In this document: positions 7,428 through 14,108 of the stretch, piece after piece
Layout: the number at the start of each line of letters is the position of its first letter
Position numbering within the stretch: the stretch's first letter is position 1
Assembly: GCA_031401675.1 (NCBI GenBank)
Contig: JANNRR010000120.1
Span: 1-20,801 of the forward strand
Origin: JANNRR01 sp031401675
Lineage (GTDB): Bacteria; Pseudomonadota; Alphaproteobacteria; Rhodobacterales; Rhodobacteraceae
Direction: 5' to 3'
DNA length: 20,801 bases
Translations under genes and position numbers: made by a program
The notes under the pieces: model-generated
What the model was told of the DNA's origin: nothing
The model's input: the letters and a program-made list of their open reading frames with translations, nothing else
Database searches by the model: none

Positions 7428-8293
7428 TCGGTGCGGTGGCCGCCCTGTTGCCGGACGGCGAACGCCTGCACCTGCAGCATGGCCCGATCGATCTGATCAT
7501 CGCGGCCGACGGTGACCGGCGCACGGCCTTTCGCGCGGCGGCGGTCAGATTCGCGACGGTGCTGCAGGAACTGGTGGCCGAACTGCCGCTGCTGCGCCGG
7601 CCCGTCGGGGCCGAGCCTTCGGGCCGGATCGCGCGCCGCATGGCCGATGCCGTCCGGCCCTACGGCGCGCAGACTTTCGTCACGCCGATGGCGGCTGTGG
7701 CCGGGGCGGTGGCCGAGGAGGTGTTGGCGGCAATGCGGGCGGCCACGCCGCTGGCCCGCGCCCATGTCAACAACGGCGGCGACATCGCGCTGCATCTGGC
7801 ACCCGGTACCAGCTACCGGCTGGCCGTCGCCAGCCCGCAGGGCCGTGCTCTTGGCGTGGTGACGATCAGTGCCGCCGACCCGGTGCGCGGCGTCGCCACC
7901 AGCGGCCAGGGCGGGCGCAGCTTTTCCTTCGGCATCGCCGATGCGGTCACGGTGCTGGCGGCGACTGCGGCAGCGGCGGATGTCGCCGCCACCCTGATCG
8001 CCAATCAGGTGACGCTGCCCGGCCATGCCGCGATCCGGCGCGCGCCCGCCAATGAACTGCAGCCCGACACCGACCTTGGCAGCCGCCTGATCGTGACCCA
8101 TGTCGGCCCGCTCGCGCCGGAGGAAGTGGCGCTGGCGTTGGAAAACGGCGTAACCGCAGCGCGGGCGATGCTGGCGCAAGGCCGGATCGTGGCGGCAGGG
8201 CTTTGGCTGCGCGGCCAGTCCCGCACGGTCGGCGATTGCTCCGGCCTGACCGGGGAAATTCTGGCGCATTGCTTGGAGCAAGATGAACATTGA
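7424..8293 (+). CDS. UPF0280 family protein (ApbE-like fold), candidate flavin transferase
   Basis: A 289-residue protein with features shared with ApbE flavin transferases: NNGGD at 116-120 (ApbE has NxGGD), a glycine-rich ATSGQGG at 158-164 and the helix start GIADAVTVLA at 170-179, in the place of the ApbE 'DPxTG' region. No lipoprotein signal or membrane segment is seen, so it should act in the cytoplasm. The start codon overlaps the stop of the reductase gene (ATGA). That coupling is informative: Hnr of E. barkeri has covalently bound flavin and ApbE enzymes attach FMN covalently, so this protein may flavinylate the upstream reductase. This is inference; UPF0280 proteins are uncharacterised as far as I know. 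Good confidence in the family, low in the role. Confidence 0.75.
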   Translation: MIGAVAALLPDGERLHLQHGPIDLIIAADGDRRTAFRAAAVRFATVLQELVAELPLLRRPVGAEPSGRIARRMADAVRPYGAQTFVTPMAAVAGAVAEEVLAAMRAATPLARAHVNNGGDIALHLAPGTSYRLAVASPQGRALGVVTISAADPVRGVATSGQGGRSFSFGIADAVTVLAATAAAADVAATLIANQVTLPGHAAIRRAPANELQPDTDLGSRLIVTHVGPLAPEEVALALENGVTAARAMLAQGRIVAAGLWLRGQSRTVGDCSGLTGEILAHCLEQDEH

Positions 8294-8353
8294 TGGAATC
8301 GCCTTCTCAATCATCACCGGTGCCGCCATTCGACGTGATGCGCCCGGGCCGAT

Positions 8354-8429
8354 CAGTTGGCCGTCCAGTGGACGGACAACTGGCCCGTTGCCTGAAGGCG
8401 CAAGCCGTAGGGCAAGGGGGGTTGCGCCT
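8354..8429. repeat. Two adjacent hairpins (12 of 13 bp, then 8 bp)
   Basis: The first has arms 8354-8366 (CAGTTGGCCGTCC) and 8370-8382 (GGACGGACAACTG), with one mismatch and an AGT loop. The second has arms 8396-8403 (AGGCGCAA) and 8422-8429 (TTGCGCCT) with an 18-base loop. They begin about 60 bp after the stop of the UPF0280 gene. They may belong to a dispersed intergenic repeat or to a structured 3' end of the operon transcript. Confidence 0.55.
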
Positions 8430-8443
8430 GGCCCAATCTCTCC

Positions 8444-8530
8444 AATCAGACCGCGCCTGCCTGGGCTGGCGCACTCTACGCGCCTGCCAAGGGGCAGGCA
8501 GGCGCGGTCTGATTTGATTAAGATCAAATC
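8444..8530. terminator. Long perfect stem-loop with nested hairpin, then a second palindrome; possible operon 3' end
   Basis: The arms 8444-8463 and 8495-8514 are complementary over 20 of 20 bases. Inside, 8464-8488 forms a second hairpin (GGC and GGCGC paired with GCGCC and GCC, one T/T mismatch, loop ACTCTAC). An overlapping palindrome, GATTTGAT-TAAG-ATCAAATC, occupies 8511-8530 and would compete with the base of the large stem. Position after a five-kilobase operon suits transcription termination or 3'-end protection, but no T-run follows. It may instead be a mobile repeat unit or a structured RNA. Confidence 0.45.
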
Positions 8531-8551
8531 CGACGAGAAGACAGAAGGATC

Positions 8552-8653
8552 ATGCTGAACCCTAATCCTGGCATGCTGAACGGCTGCATTGATCACACAG
8601 AAGGGGTCCGACATGGTGATCTGTGTTTTCCACTTAACACAGCAATGCATTAA
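8552..8653 (+). CDS. Possible 33-residue peptide, unrecognised
   Basis: An ATG at 8552 follows AGAAGGATC, a plausible ribosome-binding site, and the frame runs 33 codons to TAA at 8651-8653. The first part contains the repeat CATGCTGAAC twice, 21 bp apart (8551-8560 and 8572-8581), giving MLN twice in the peptide. I recognise no family, signal or membrane segment. It overlaps small hairpins and could be a leader peptide for the downstream pair of genes, or chance. Confidence 0.2.
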   Translation: MLNPNPGMLNGCIDHTEGVRHGDLCFPLNTAMH

Positions 8654-8704
8654 CCGAAGGTTAAATCTCCAAAAATAATGCTGTAAAATCAATGGCCCTG
8701 TGCA

Positions 8705-8721
8705 TGTCCCGACTCGGGACA
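8705..8721. repeat. Palindromic intergenic motif, copy B
   Basis: TGTCCCGACTCGGGACA is a perfect palindrome with 8-bp arms and a single central base. It lies 33 bp upstream of the first DUF1185 gene and just ahead of its ribosome-binding site. Copy A at 725-741 differs at one base and has the same orientation. It could be a repressor site, a hairpin in the 5' leader or a family-wide intergenic repeat. Confidence 0.6.
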
Positions 8722-8754
8722 CCTGGGTCCGGATGAAACGGAGGAACCTGCCAC

Positions 8755-9339
8755 ATGCCCGAGATCGACCTGCGCAAACTGGCCACCTGTCTGGAAGAGA
8801 TCTACCATGAGGGCGGCCCCCGCGCCGCCACGCCACACCGCCGCGCTGCCGCCCTGGCAGTGATCGCCAATCCCTTTGCCGGGCGCTACGTGGCCGACAT
8901 CCAGCCGTTCATGGCCGACCTGAAGCCGCTGGGTCTGATGATGGCCCGCAGGCTGCTGGCGCTCCTGGGTGGCGACCCGGCGGCGGTGCAGGGCTACGGC
9001 AAGGGTGCCATTGTCGGCGCGGCGGGCGAGATCGAGCACGGCGCGCTCTGGCACGCCCCCGGCGGCTACGCCATGCGCGAGGTGCTGGGCGACACCCGCG
9101 CCATCGTGCCGTCCACCAAGAAGGTCGGCGGTGTCGGGGCCCGGCTGGATGTGCCGATCACCCACGTCAACGCCGCCTACGTCCGCAGCCATTTCGACGC
9201 GATGGAGGTCGGTCTGAACGACAGCCCGCGCGCCGGCGAGATGCTGCTGGCGCTGGTGATGACCACCGGGCCGCGCGTGCATGACCGGGCCGGCGGTCTG
9301 GCCGCCGCCGACATCAAGGGCGAGGACGGGCTGCGATGA
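8755..9339 (+). CDS. Amino acid synthesis family protein (DUF1185/PF06684), first of two paralogues
   Basis: A 194-residue protein of the family labelled 'amino acid synthesis' (PF06684/DUF1185), a label that does not rest on a demonstrated reaction as far as I know. Landmarks are AVIANPFAGRYV (about 35-46), GYGKGAIVGAAGEIEH (about 80-95), VPSTKKVGG and a long conserved stretch ending HFDAMEVGLNDSPRAGE. GGAGG lies about 10 bp upstream of the ATG. The stop overlaps the start of the next, homologous gene by four bases. The position suggests a role with the ring-reduction module, perhaps a later step or a small-molecule binding function, but no catalytic residues can be assigned. Family confidence is high, role unknown. 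Confidence 0.8.
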   Translation: MPEIDLRKLATCLEEIYHEGGPRAATPHRRAAALAVIANPFAGRYVADIQPFMADLKPLGLMMARRLLALLGGDPAAVQGYGKGAIVGAAGEIEHGALWHAPGGYAMREVLGDTRAIVPSTKKVGGVGARLDVPITHVNAAYVRSHFDAMEVGLNDSPRAGEMLLALVMTTGPRVHDRAGGLAAADIKGEDGLR

Positions 9340-9920
9340 TCGCTAACATTCGCAGGCTTGCCGTCTGGGTCGAGGAAACCCACCGCGAAGCCGGCCGGCC
9401 GGTGGTGCCGCCAACCCGCAAGGCGGTGGCGGTAGCGGTGATCGCCAATCCCTTTGCCGGCCGCTACGTCGAGGACCTGAGCCTGCTGATCGAGATCGGG
9501 GCCGAGCTTGGTGGCCTGCTGGGGGCGCGCTGCGTGGCGGCGCTGGGAATCGAGCCGGGTCAGGCGCAAAGCTACGGCAAAGCCGCAATGGTCGGCGAGG
9601 CGGGCGAACTGGAACATGCGGCGGCAATCCTGCATCCCAAGCTTGGGGCGCCGCTGCGGCTGGCCGTTGTCAAGGGCGCGGCGCTGGTGCCGTCGTCCAA
9701 GAAGATGGGCGGACCGGGGCAGGCGCTGGACGTGCCGCTGGGCCACAAGGATGCCGCCTATGTCCGCAGCCATTTTGACGCCATCGAGGTGCGGCTGAAC
9801 GATGCCCCGCGCGCCGACGAGATCATGGTGGCCGTCGCCATCACTGACAGCGGCCGCCCGCTGGCGCGGGTTGGCGGCCTGACCCATGCCGACGCCGAGG
9901 GCAAGGACGGGCTGCGGTAG
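9336..9920 (+). CDS. Amino acid synthesis family protein (DUF1185/PF06684), second paralogue
   Basis: This protein is also 194 residues and clearly homologous to the preceding one. Shared blocks include VIANPFAGRYV, SYGKxAxVGxAGExEH, VPSxKKxGGxG, a nearly identical AAYVRSHFDAxEVxLND block and the C-terminus GxDGLR. The ATG overlaps the upstream stop (ATGA), so the two are translationally coupled and may form a heteromer. The divergence between them suggests an old duplication with two retained roles rather than a recent tandem copy. It is the last gene of the catabolic region; the next gene is on the opposite strand. Confidence 0.8.
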   Translation: MIANIRRLAVWVEETHREAGRPVVPPTRKAVAVAVIANPFAGRYVEDLSLLIEIGAELGGLLGARCVAALGIEPGQAQSYGKAAMVGEAGELEHAAAILHPKLGAPLRLAVVKGAALVPSSKKMGGPGQALDVPLGHKDAAYVRSHFDAIEVRLNDAPRADEIMVAVAITDSGRPLARVGGLTHADAEGKDGLR

Positions 9921-10031
9921 CGCGCCCATTTGCCGTGGCGGGATTGCCGGGACCATGCCTGCGGGCGTGATGCGGGTTTCGCATAATGTGGTCAGGCCGC
10001 CGGTTTCAACGGCACGGACCGGGCGGGCCGG

Positions 10032-10487
10032 TCAGACCGGCAAGCCGCCGTCGGCTTTCAGCTGGTCCATCACGATCTGGCTTTGCACCCGCGCCACCGC
10101 CGGATGCGGCAACAGCGACTGATGGATCAGCCGGTTCAGCCCGGGCAGGTCGGCGCACCAGACCCGCAGCAGATAGTCAGCCTCGCCGGTCAGGGTCCAG
10201 GCGCTCACCACCTCCGGCAGGGTCGAGATCAGGCTGGCGAAACTGCGGGCCACGTCCGGTGCGTGGGTGGCCATCTGCACCTGCACAAAGGCCTGCACCG
10301 TCAACCCCAGATGCAGCGGATCGATGCGGGCGCCGTAGCCGGTGATGTAGCCTTCGGCCTCCAGCCGCTGACGGCGACGCCCGGCCTGGCTTGCCGAAAG
10401 GTTCAGGCTGTCGCCGAGGTCCTGCGCGGTCAGCATGGCGTTGCGCTGCAACGCGGCCAGCAGGCGGGAATCGGTGGAATCAAGCAT
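10032..10487 (-). CDS. Lrp/AsnC family transcriptional regulator
   Basis: A 151-residue protein with the usual Lrp/AsnC plan: an N-terminal winged helix-turn-helix (about residues 1-60; LDSTDSRLLAALQRN, then the recognition region LSASQAGRRRQRLEAEGYI) and a C-terminal RAM ligand-binding domain (about 65-145; VVSAWTLTGEADYLLRVWC). It is divergent from the 4-hydroxyphenylpyruvate dioxygenase gene with 136 bp between them, an arrangement that suggests it controls that gene in response to an aromatic amino acid. The effector is not shown by the sequence. The start at 10487 gives the full conserved HTH, though upstream bases show only a weak ribosome-binding site. Confidence 0.9.
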   Translation of the reverse strand: MLDSTDSRLLAALQRNAMLTAQDLGDSLNLSASQAGRRRQRLEAEGYITGYGARIDPLHLGLTVQAFVQVQMATHAPDVARSFASLISTLPEVVSAWTLTGEADYLLRVWCADLPGLNRLIHQSLLPHPAVARVQSQIVMDQLKADGGLPV

Positions 10488-10544
10488 GCGGGATTCTCGA
10501 GTTGTTGCGGGTTAGTGCGCTGTTCATTAGCAGATCTGGCAGGT

Positions 10545-10559
10545 ATTCTGATCAAGAAT
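10545..10559. promoter_or_regulatory. Candidate Lrp/AsnC operator between the regulator and hpd
   Basis: ATTCTGATCAAGAAT has 5-bp inverted arms (ATTCT/AGAAT) around an AT-rich five-base centre, the size and shape typical of Lrp-family sites. It lies 58 bp from the regulator start and 64 bp from the hpd start. It is only a candidate: one site, no experimental consensus. Confidence 0.35.
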
Positions 10560-10623
10560 GCGCAATGGGCGCGCAGATATCGCGGTATCCTGACGCGCAA
10601 GATGGTCAACTGCAGGAGTTTAG

Positions 10624-11721
10624 ATGGGCCCCTTTCCGCACTCTGCCCCGCGCGCCGTGATATCCGACGAGAATCCTGCCGGCACTGACGGATTCGAGTT
10701 CGTGGAATTTGCCCACCCCGAGCCGGAAACGCTGCGCGAACTGTTTGCCCGGATGGGCTACGCTCTGACCGCGCGGCACAAGTCCAAGGACATCGAACTG
10801 TGGCAGCAGGGCGACATCACCTACATCCTGAACAACCAGCCCGGCAGTCAGGCCCGGCGTTTCGTCGAGGAGCATGGCCCCTGCGCGCCGTCGATGGGCT
10901 GGCGGGTGGCGGATGCGGGCCATGCCTTTGTCCATGCGGTCAAGAAAGGGGCGCAGCCCTACGAGGGCGCAGACAAGGCCCTGAACCTGCCGGCCATCGT
11001 CGGAATCGGCGGCTCACTGATCTATTTCACCGACCGCTACGGCGACGGCAGCAACCCCTATGATGCCGAATTCGACTGGCTGGCCCCTGCCAAACCCGAG
11101 GGCGTCGGGTTCCACTACCTCGATCACCTGACCCACAATGTCCTCAAGGGCAACATGGATGCCTGGTTCGATTTCTACAGCCGGATGTTCGGGTTCCACC
11201 AGATCCGGTTCTTTGACATCGAGGGCAAGTTCAGCGGCCTGTTCAGCCGGGCGCTGACCTCGCCCTGCGGGCGCATCCGGATTCCGATCAACGAGGACCG
11301 GGGCGAGACCGGGCAGATCGTCGAATACCTGAAGCGCTACAAGGGCGAGGGCATTCAGCATATCGCGGTCGGCGCGGTTGATCTTTATGCCGCCACCGAC
11401 GAGATCGCGCGGCGCGGGGTGAAGTTCATGCCAAAGCCGCCGCTGGCCTATTACGAACTGTCGAAATCGCGGGTGGTCGGGCATCAGGAACCGGTCGACC
11501 GGATGGCCGAACACGGCATCCTGATCGACGGCGAAGGCGTGGTGGATGGTGGCGAGACCCGGATTCTGCTGCAGATATTCTCCAAGACCGTGATCGGCCC
11601 GATCTTTTTCGAGTTCATTCAGCGCAAGGGCGATGATGGCTTCGGCGAGGGCAATTTCCGGGCGCTGTTCGAAAGCATCGAGCAGGATCAGATTGACCGG
11701 GGTGTGCTGAAGGCATCATAG
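10624..11721 (+). CDS. hpd: 4-hydroxyphenylpyruvate dioxygenase
   Basis: A 365-residue non-haem Fe(II) dioxygenase converting 4-hydroxyphenylpyruvate to homogentisate in tyrosine breakdown. It has the two-domain vicinal-oxygen-chelate layout. The iron ligands are in the expected places: H168 (YLDHLTHNV), H246 (GEGIQHIAVG) and E330 (IFFEFIQRKGDDGFGEGNF). The C-terminal lid region (FGEGNFRALFESIE) is intact and the length is normal for bacteria. CAGGAG sits upstream of the ATG. No homogentisate 1,2-dioxygenase or maleylacetoacetate isomerase gene is nearby, so the rest of the pathway must be elsewhere. The divergent Lrp/AsnC gene is the probable regulator. Confidence 0.95.
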   Translation: MGPFPHSAPRAVISDENPAGTDGFEFVEFAHPEPETLRELFARMGYALTARHKSKDIELWQQGDITYILNNQPGSQARRFVEEHGPCAPSMGWRVADAGHAFVHAVKKGAQPYEGADKALNLPAIVGIGGSLIYFTDRYGDGSNPYDAEFDWLAPAKPEGVGFHYLDHLTHNVLKGNMDAWFDFYSRMFGFHQIRFFDIEGKFSGLFSRALTSPCGRIRIPINEDRGETGQIVEYLKRYKGEGIQHIAVGAVDLYAATDEIARRGVKFMPKPPLAYYELSKSRVVGHQEPVDRMAEHGILIDGEGVVDGGETRILLQIFSKTVIGPIFFEFIQRKGDDGFGEGNFRALFESIEQDQIDRGVLKAS

Positions 11722-11788
11722 GGCAGCGGTAGCGCCGTCCGGGTCCGGCAGAACGGTCTGGCATGGGACCCGTGATGGGACCTGGCGG

Positions 11789-12050
11789 CTAGAACGCGAC
11801 CCGGTCCGCGCCTTTCAGGTCCAGAATGCTGCGGGCCTCGTCGGCGGTTGCGACTTCGTACCCGAGATCCTCGATCAGGCGTCGGATCTTGCCGAACTGC
11901 TCGGCATTTGACGCGGCCAGTCTGCCGCGGGCGATCAGAAGCGAATCCTCCAGCCCGACCCGGACATTGCCACCCATCTGCGCGGCAACGGTGGCCAGCC
12001 CGATCTGCGCAGCCCCGGCCCTCTGGCACCAGTGCAATCCCCAGCGCCAC
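11789..12050 (-). pseudogene. 3' fragment of a BKACE (beta-keto acid cleavage enzyme, DUF849) gene
   Basis: The last 75 or so residues match the C-terminus of the BKACE/3-keto-5-aminohexanoate cleavage family: QIGLATVAAQMGGNVRVGLEDSL, a block with SNAEQ, then EVATADEARSILDLKG near the end (pieces listed in order). A normal protein is about 300 residues, so roughly three quarters, including the catalytic N-terminal part, is gone. Around 12000-12050 the reading seems to switch frame: VALGI (from about 12050) looks like the upstream continuation, followed by extra bases before QIGLA. The fragment directly follows the truncated livG on the same strand, so an internal deletion probably joined them. 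A functional product is very unlikely. Confidence 0.75.
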
Positions 12051-12052
12051 GT

Positions 12053-12688
12053 TCAGCCGCTGTGCGGCAGACGACAGCGCACGCATACATGCTCGATCCA
12101 GACAATGGTGACACCCGAGCCCTGCACATCGCGCACGGCAGCCAGCAGCGACTGGCATTCGCGTTCGGTCAGCCCGCCGGCGATTTCATCGAGCAGCAGC
12201 AGTTCCGGGTCGGTCGCCAGCGCCCGCGCCAACTCCAGCCGCTTGTGCTCCAAGAGGGTCAGCGAGCCTGCCAGGGCGTTCGCCTTTGGCTTCAGGCCGG
12301 TCAGGTTCAGCACCTCGGCAGCGCGGGCCACTGGTCCGGAGGCGGTGGTTCCGCCAACCGAAGCGGTACGGCCAAAGGTGGCGCCGATCAGCACGTTTTC
12401 GAACACACTCATGCCGCCGAACGGGTGCGGGATCTGGAATGACCGCGAGATGCCGCGCCGACAGCGGTCCGAGACCGGCAGGGCGGAAATGTCCTGCCCC
12501 TTGAAATGCACGGTGCCGGAATTGGGGCGGACAGTGCCCGCGATCAGGTTGAACAGCGTGGTCTTGCCGGTGCCGTTCGGCCCGAGGATGCCGACAATCT
12601 CGCCCGGGGCCACGTCAAAGGAAACCTGATCGGTGACGACCAGCGCCCGGTAGCTTTTCGACAGATTCTGCAGGGAAAGCAACGCCAT
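12053..12688 (-). pseudogene. livG: Truncated LivG-type ABC transporter ATP-binding protein
   Basis: The start at 12688 gives MALLSLQNLSKSY, the usual LivG N-terminus. Visible elements are Walker A GPNGTGKTT (36-44), the Q-loop region SRSFQIP (81-87), the signature region (141-156; LTLLEHKRLELARAL), Walker B LLLLDE (163-168) followed by IAGGLTE, and the switch histidine in IVWIEHV (195-201). Immediately after EHV, at about 12085, the sequence becomes unrelated (CVRCRLPHSG, stop), removing the last 40-50 residues of a normal protein of about 250. The neighbour downstream is the tail of a BKACE gene, consistent with a deletion fusion. Permease genes (livH/livM) and livF are missing, so the importer cannot be assembled from this locus. 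Confidence 0.8.
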
Positions 12689-12725
12689 GTTGTGCGGGCC
12701 GGGGATTGCGCCTCGGCCCATGGCC

Positions 12726-14001
12726 TCAGCCGAGCAGCTTCAGCTCACCCGTCAGCGGGATATCGGGGTTCTGCTCGTTGTTGACGATCACCAGTTCCAG
12801 CTTGCCGTCCTTGCGCTGCCACTGGCCACCCGCAACCTTGGTCTTGGTCACGTTCTTCATCGGCCCGTTGGCCCCGTTGATCGGCCCGACGATGGTGTCG
12901 AGGCCGGTCGAGGTGATCGCGGCCATGATCGCGGCCTTGTCGGTCAGGTCTTCAGTGCGTTTCACCACATCCAGCGCGACCTCGAAGATCGCGTGCGCAA
13001 AGCCCAGCGTCGCCGACCGGGGCTTGCCCGACGTAGTCACGTAGGCGTCGCCAAGCTGGCGTGCCGATTGCCCGGTCAGGCTGGACGAGAACGGGTAGTC
13101 CGGGGTCCACCAGACCTCGGTCGTCAGTCCGTCGGCGCGGTCACCCATCGCGTCGACCGACGACGGGAACAACAGCGCCTTGCCGATAGTCACCACCTTG
13201 CGGTTGATGCCCTGCTGTGCGGCCTGGCTCCGGAACGTCGCGAAGTCGGGCGGGATCATCACGCCGGTCACGATCTCGCAGCCGGCGTCCTTGAAGGCGG
13301 TGATCTGGCTGGTGAAATTGTTGTTCAAGGGCTGATAGCGGCCCGGATCGAGCAGTTCGAACCCGTGTGCGGCCAAAGGCCCGGGACGACCCAGCGCCGG
13401 ATCGCCCCAGGCATTGCCGTCGGCATCGTTCGGGAACAGCCCGCCGACCTTCTTCGCCGCACCGGACTGATTCCAGACGGCGGTGAAGTTGGCGATGATT
13501 TCCTCCAGCCCACAAGAAGAAGTGACAGGTGTAGGCAAAGCCGGATTCCGGGTTGCCGCCCCGGCCAAAGAACCACGGCTGCCTCGGGCAGTTGGTGGAA
13601 ATGCAGGGGATTTCATTCAGCTCGGCCTGATCGCAGACCGGGTTGGTGGTATCGGGCGTATCCTTGGTGATGATCATGTTGACGCCATCATTCAGGATCA
13701 GTTCGCTTGCCACCTCGGCCGCGCGGTCGGGATTGGACTGGCTGTCCTTGGCGATGATCTCGATCTTGACCGGTGCGCCGTTGTTCATCGTGGCGTCGAT
13801 CGCATCCTGAATGCCGGCAATGATCCAGTCCTGCGCTTTGCCGAACCCGGCCAACGGGCCGGTCAATGGCGAGTCCAGACCGATCTTGAACACGTTGTCC
13901 CGGGCGCTGGCGCGATTGGTCCGCAGGATCGCCGGCGCGGCCAGGAGCACGCAGCCGGTCCTGATAAAGCTTCGGCGGGTCTGTGAGGTTCCGGTTGTCA
14001 T
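12726..14001 (-). pseudogene. livK: LivK-type ABC transporter substrate-binding protein, frameshifted
   Basis: The N-terminus carries a twin-arginine signal (RRSFIRTG, then an Ala/Leu-rich core and ASARD), indicating Tat export to the periplasm. The mature part is a type-1 periplasmic binding protein (FKIGLDSPLTGPLAGFG). After about residue 164 (YTCHFF, near 13511-13521) the reading passes into another frame, where the homology resumes at GLEEIIANF and runs to the normal C-terminus. The whole span is 1276 bp, not a multiple of three. One extra base in the TTCTTCTTG run explains it. The start at 14001 has GGGAGGA upstream. The preferred substrate (amino acid, amide or aromatic acid) cannot be told. 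With livG truncated and no permeases nearby, real decay is more likely than a sequencing error, though the error remains possible. Confidence 0.75.
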
Positions 14002-14108
14002 TTCGTCCTCCCTTGGGTCCCTGTCGCAGGCTTCTGCGCCGCTGATTGGGTCGTCTTGCCGTCAGTCCAGGCGCAGGGCGCGGTTTCACAATGTCTTTCG
14101 CCGAAATT

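Larger units (their letters stand above)
8294..8754. other. 461-bp intergenic region dense in inverted repeats
   Basis: No convincing large gene lies here. It holds a chain of inverted repeats (8354-8382, 8396-8429, 8444-8514, 8511-8530), a short possible reading frame with a ribosome-binding site (8552-8653), overlapping small hairpins around 8585-8649, an AT-rich stretch (about 8650-8695) that may contain the promoter of the downstream genes, and a 17-bp palindrome (8705-8721). It may contain the terminator or mRNA end of the upstream operon. No U-run of the classical intrinsic-terminator kind follows the strongest hairpin. Confidence 0.6.

Noticed and set aside
8283..8558. Possible small protein of about 75-90 residues across the hairpin array
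   Set aside because: The reading follows the arms of inverted repeats, has no good ribosome-binding site and shows no conserved pattern.
7391..8836. Long minus-strand frame spanning the UPF0280 gene and the hairpin-rich gap
   Set aside because: Most of it is antisense to UPF0280, and the part in the gap simply reads through inverted repeats. No conserved domain is seen.
9961..9984. Small hairpin ATGCG-ggttt-CGCAT after the DUF1185 pair as a terminator
   Set aside because: A five-base stem without a T-run is too weak to call.
11736..11775. Inverted repeat CGGGTCC...GGACCCG after hpd as a terminator
   Set aside because: Seven-base arms with a long loop and no T-run; not distinguishable from chance in GC-rich DNA.
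12687..13670. 327-codon plus-strand frame opposite livK
   Set aside because: It is antisense to a clear, if frameshifted, substrate-binding protein gene, with no motif of its own.
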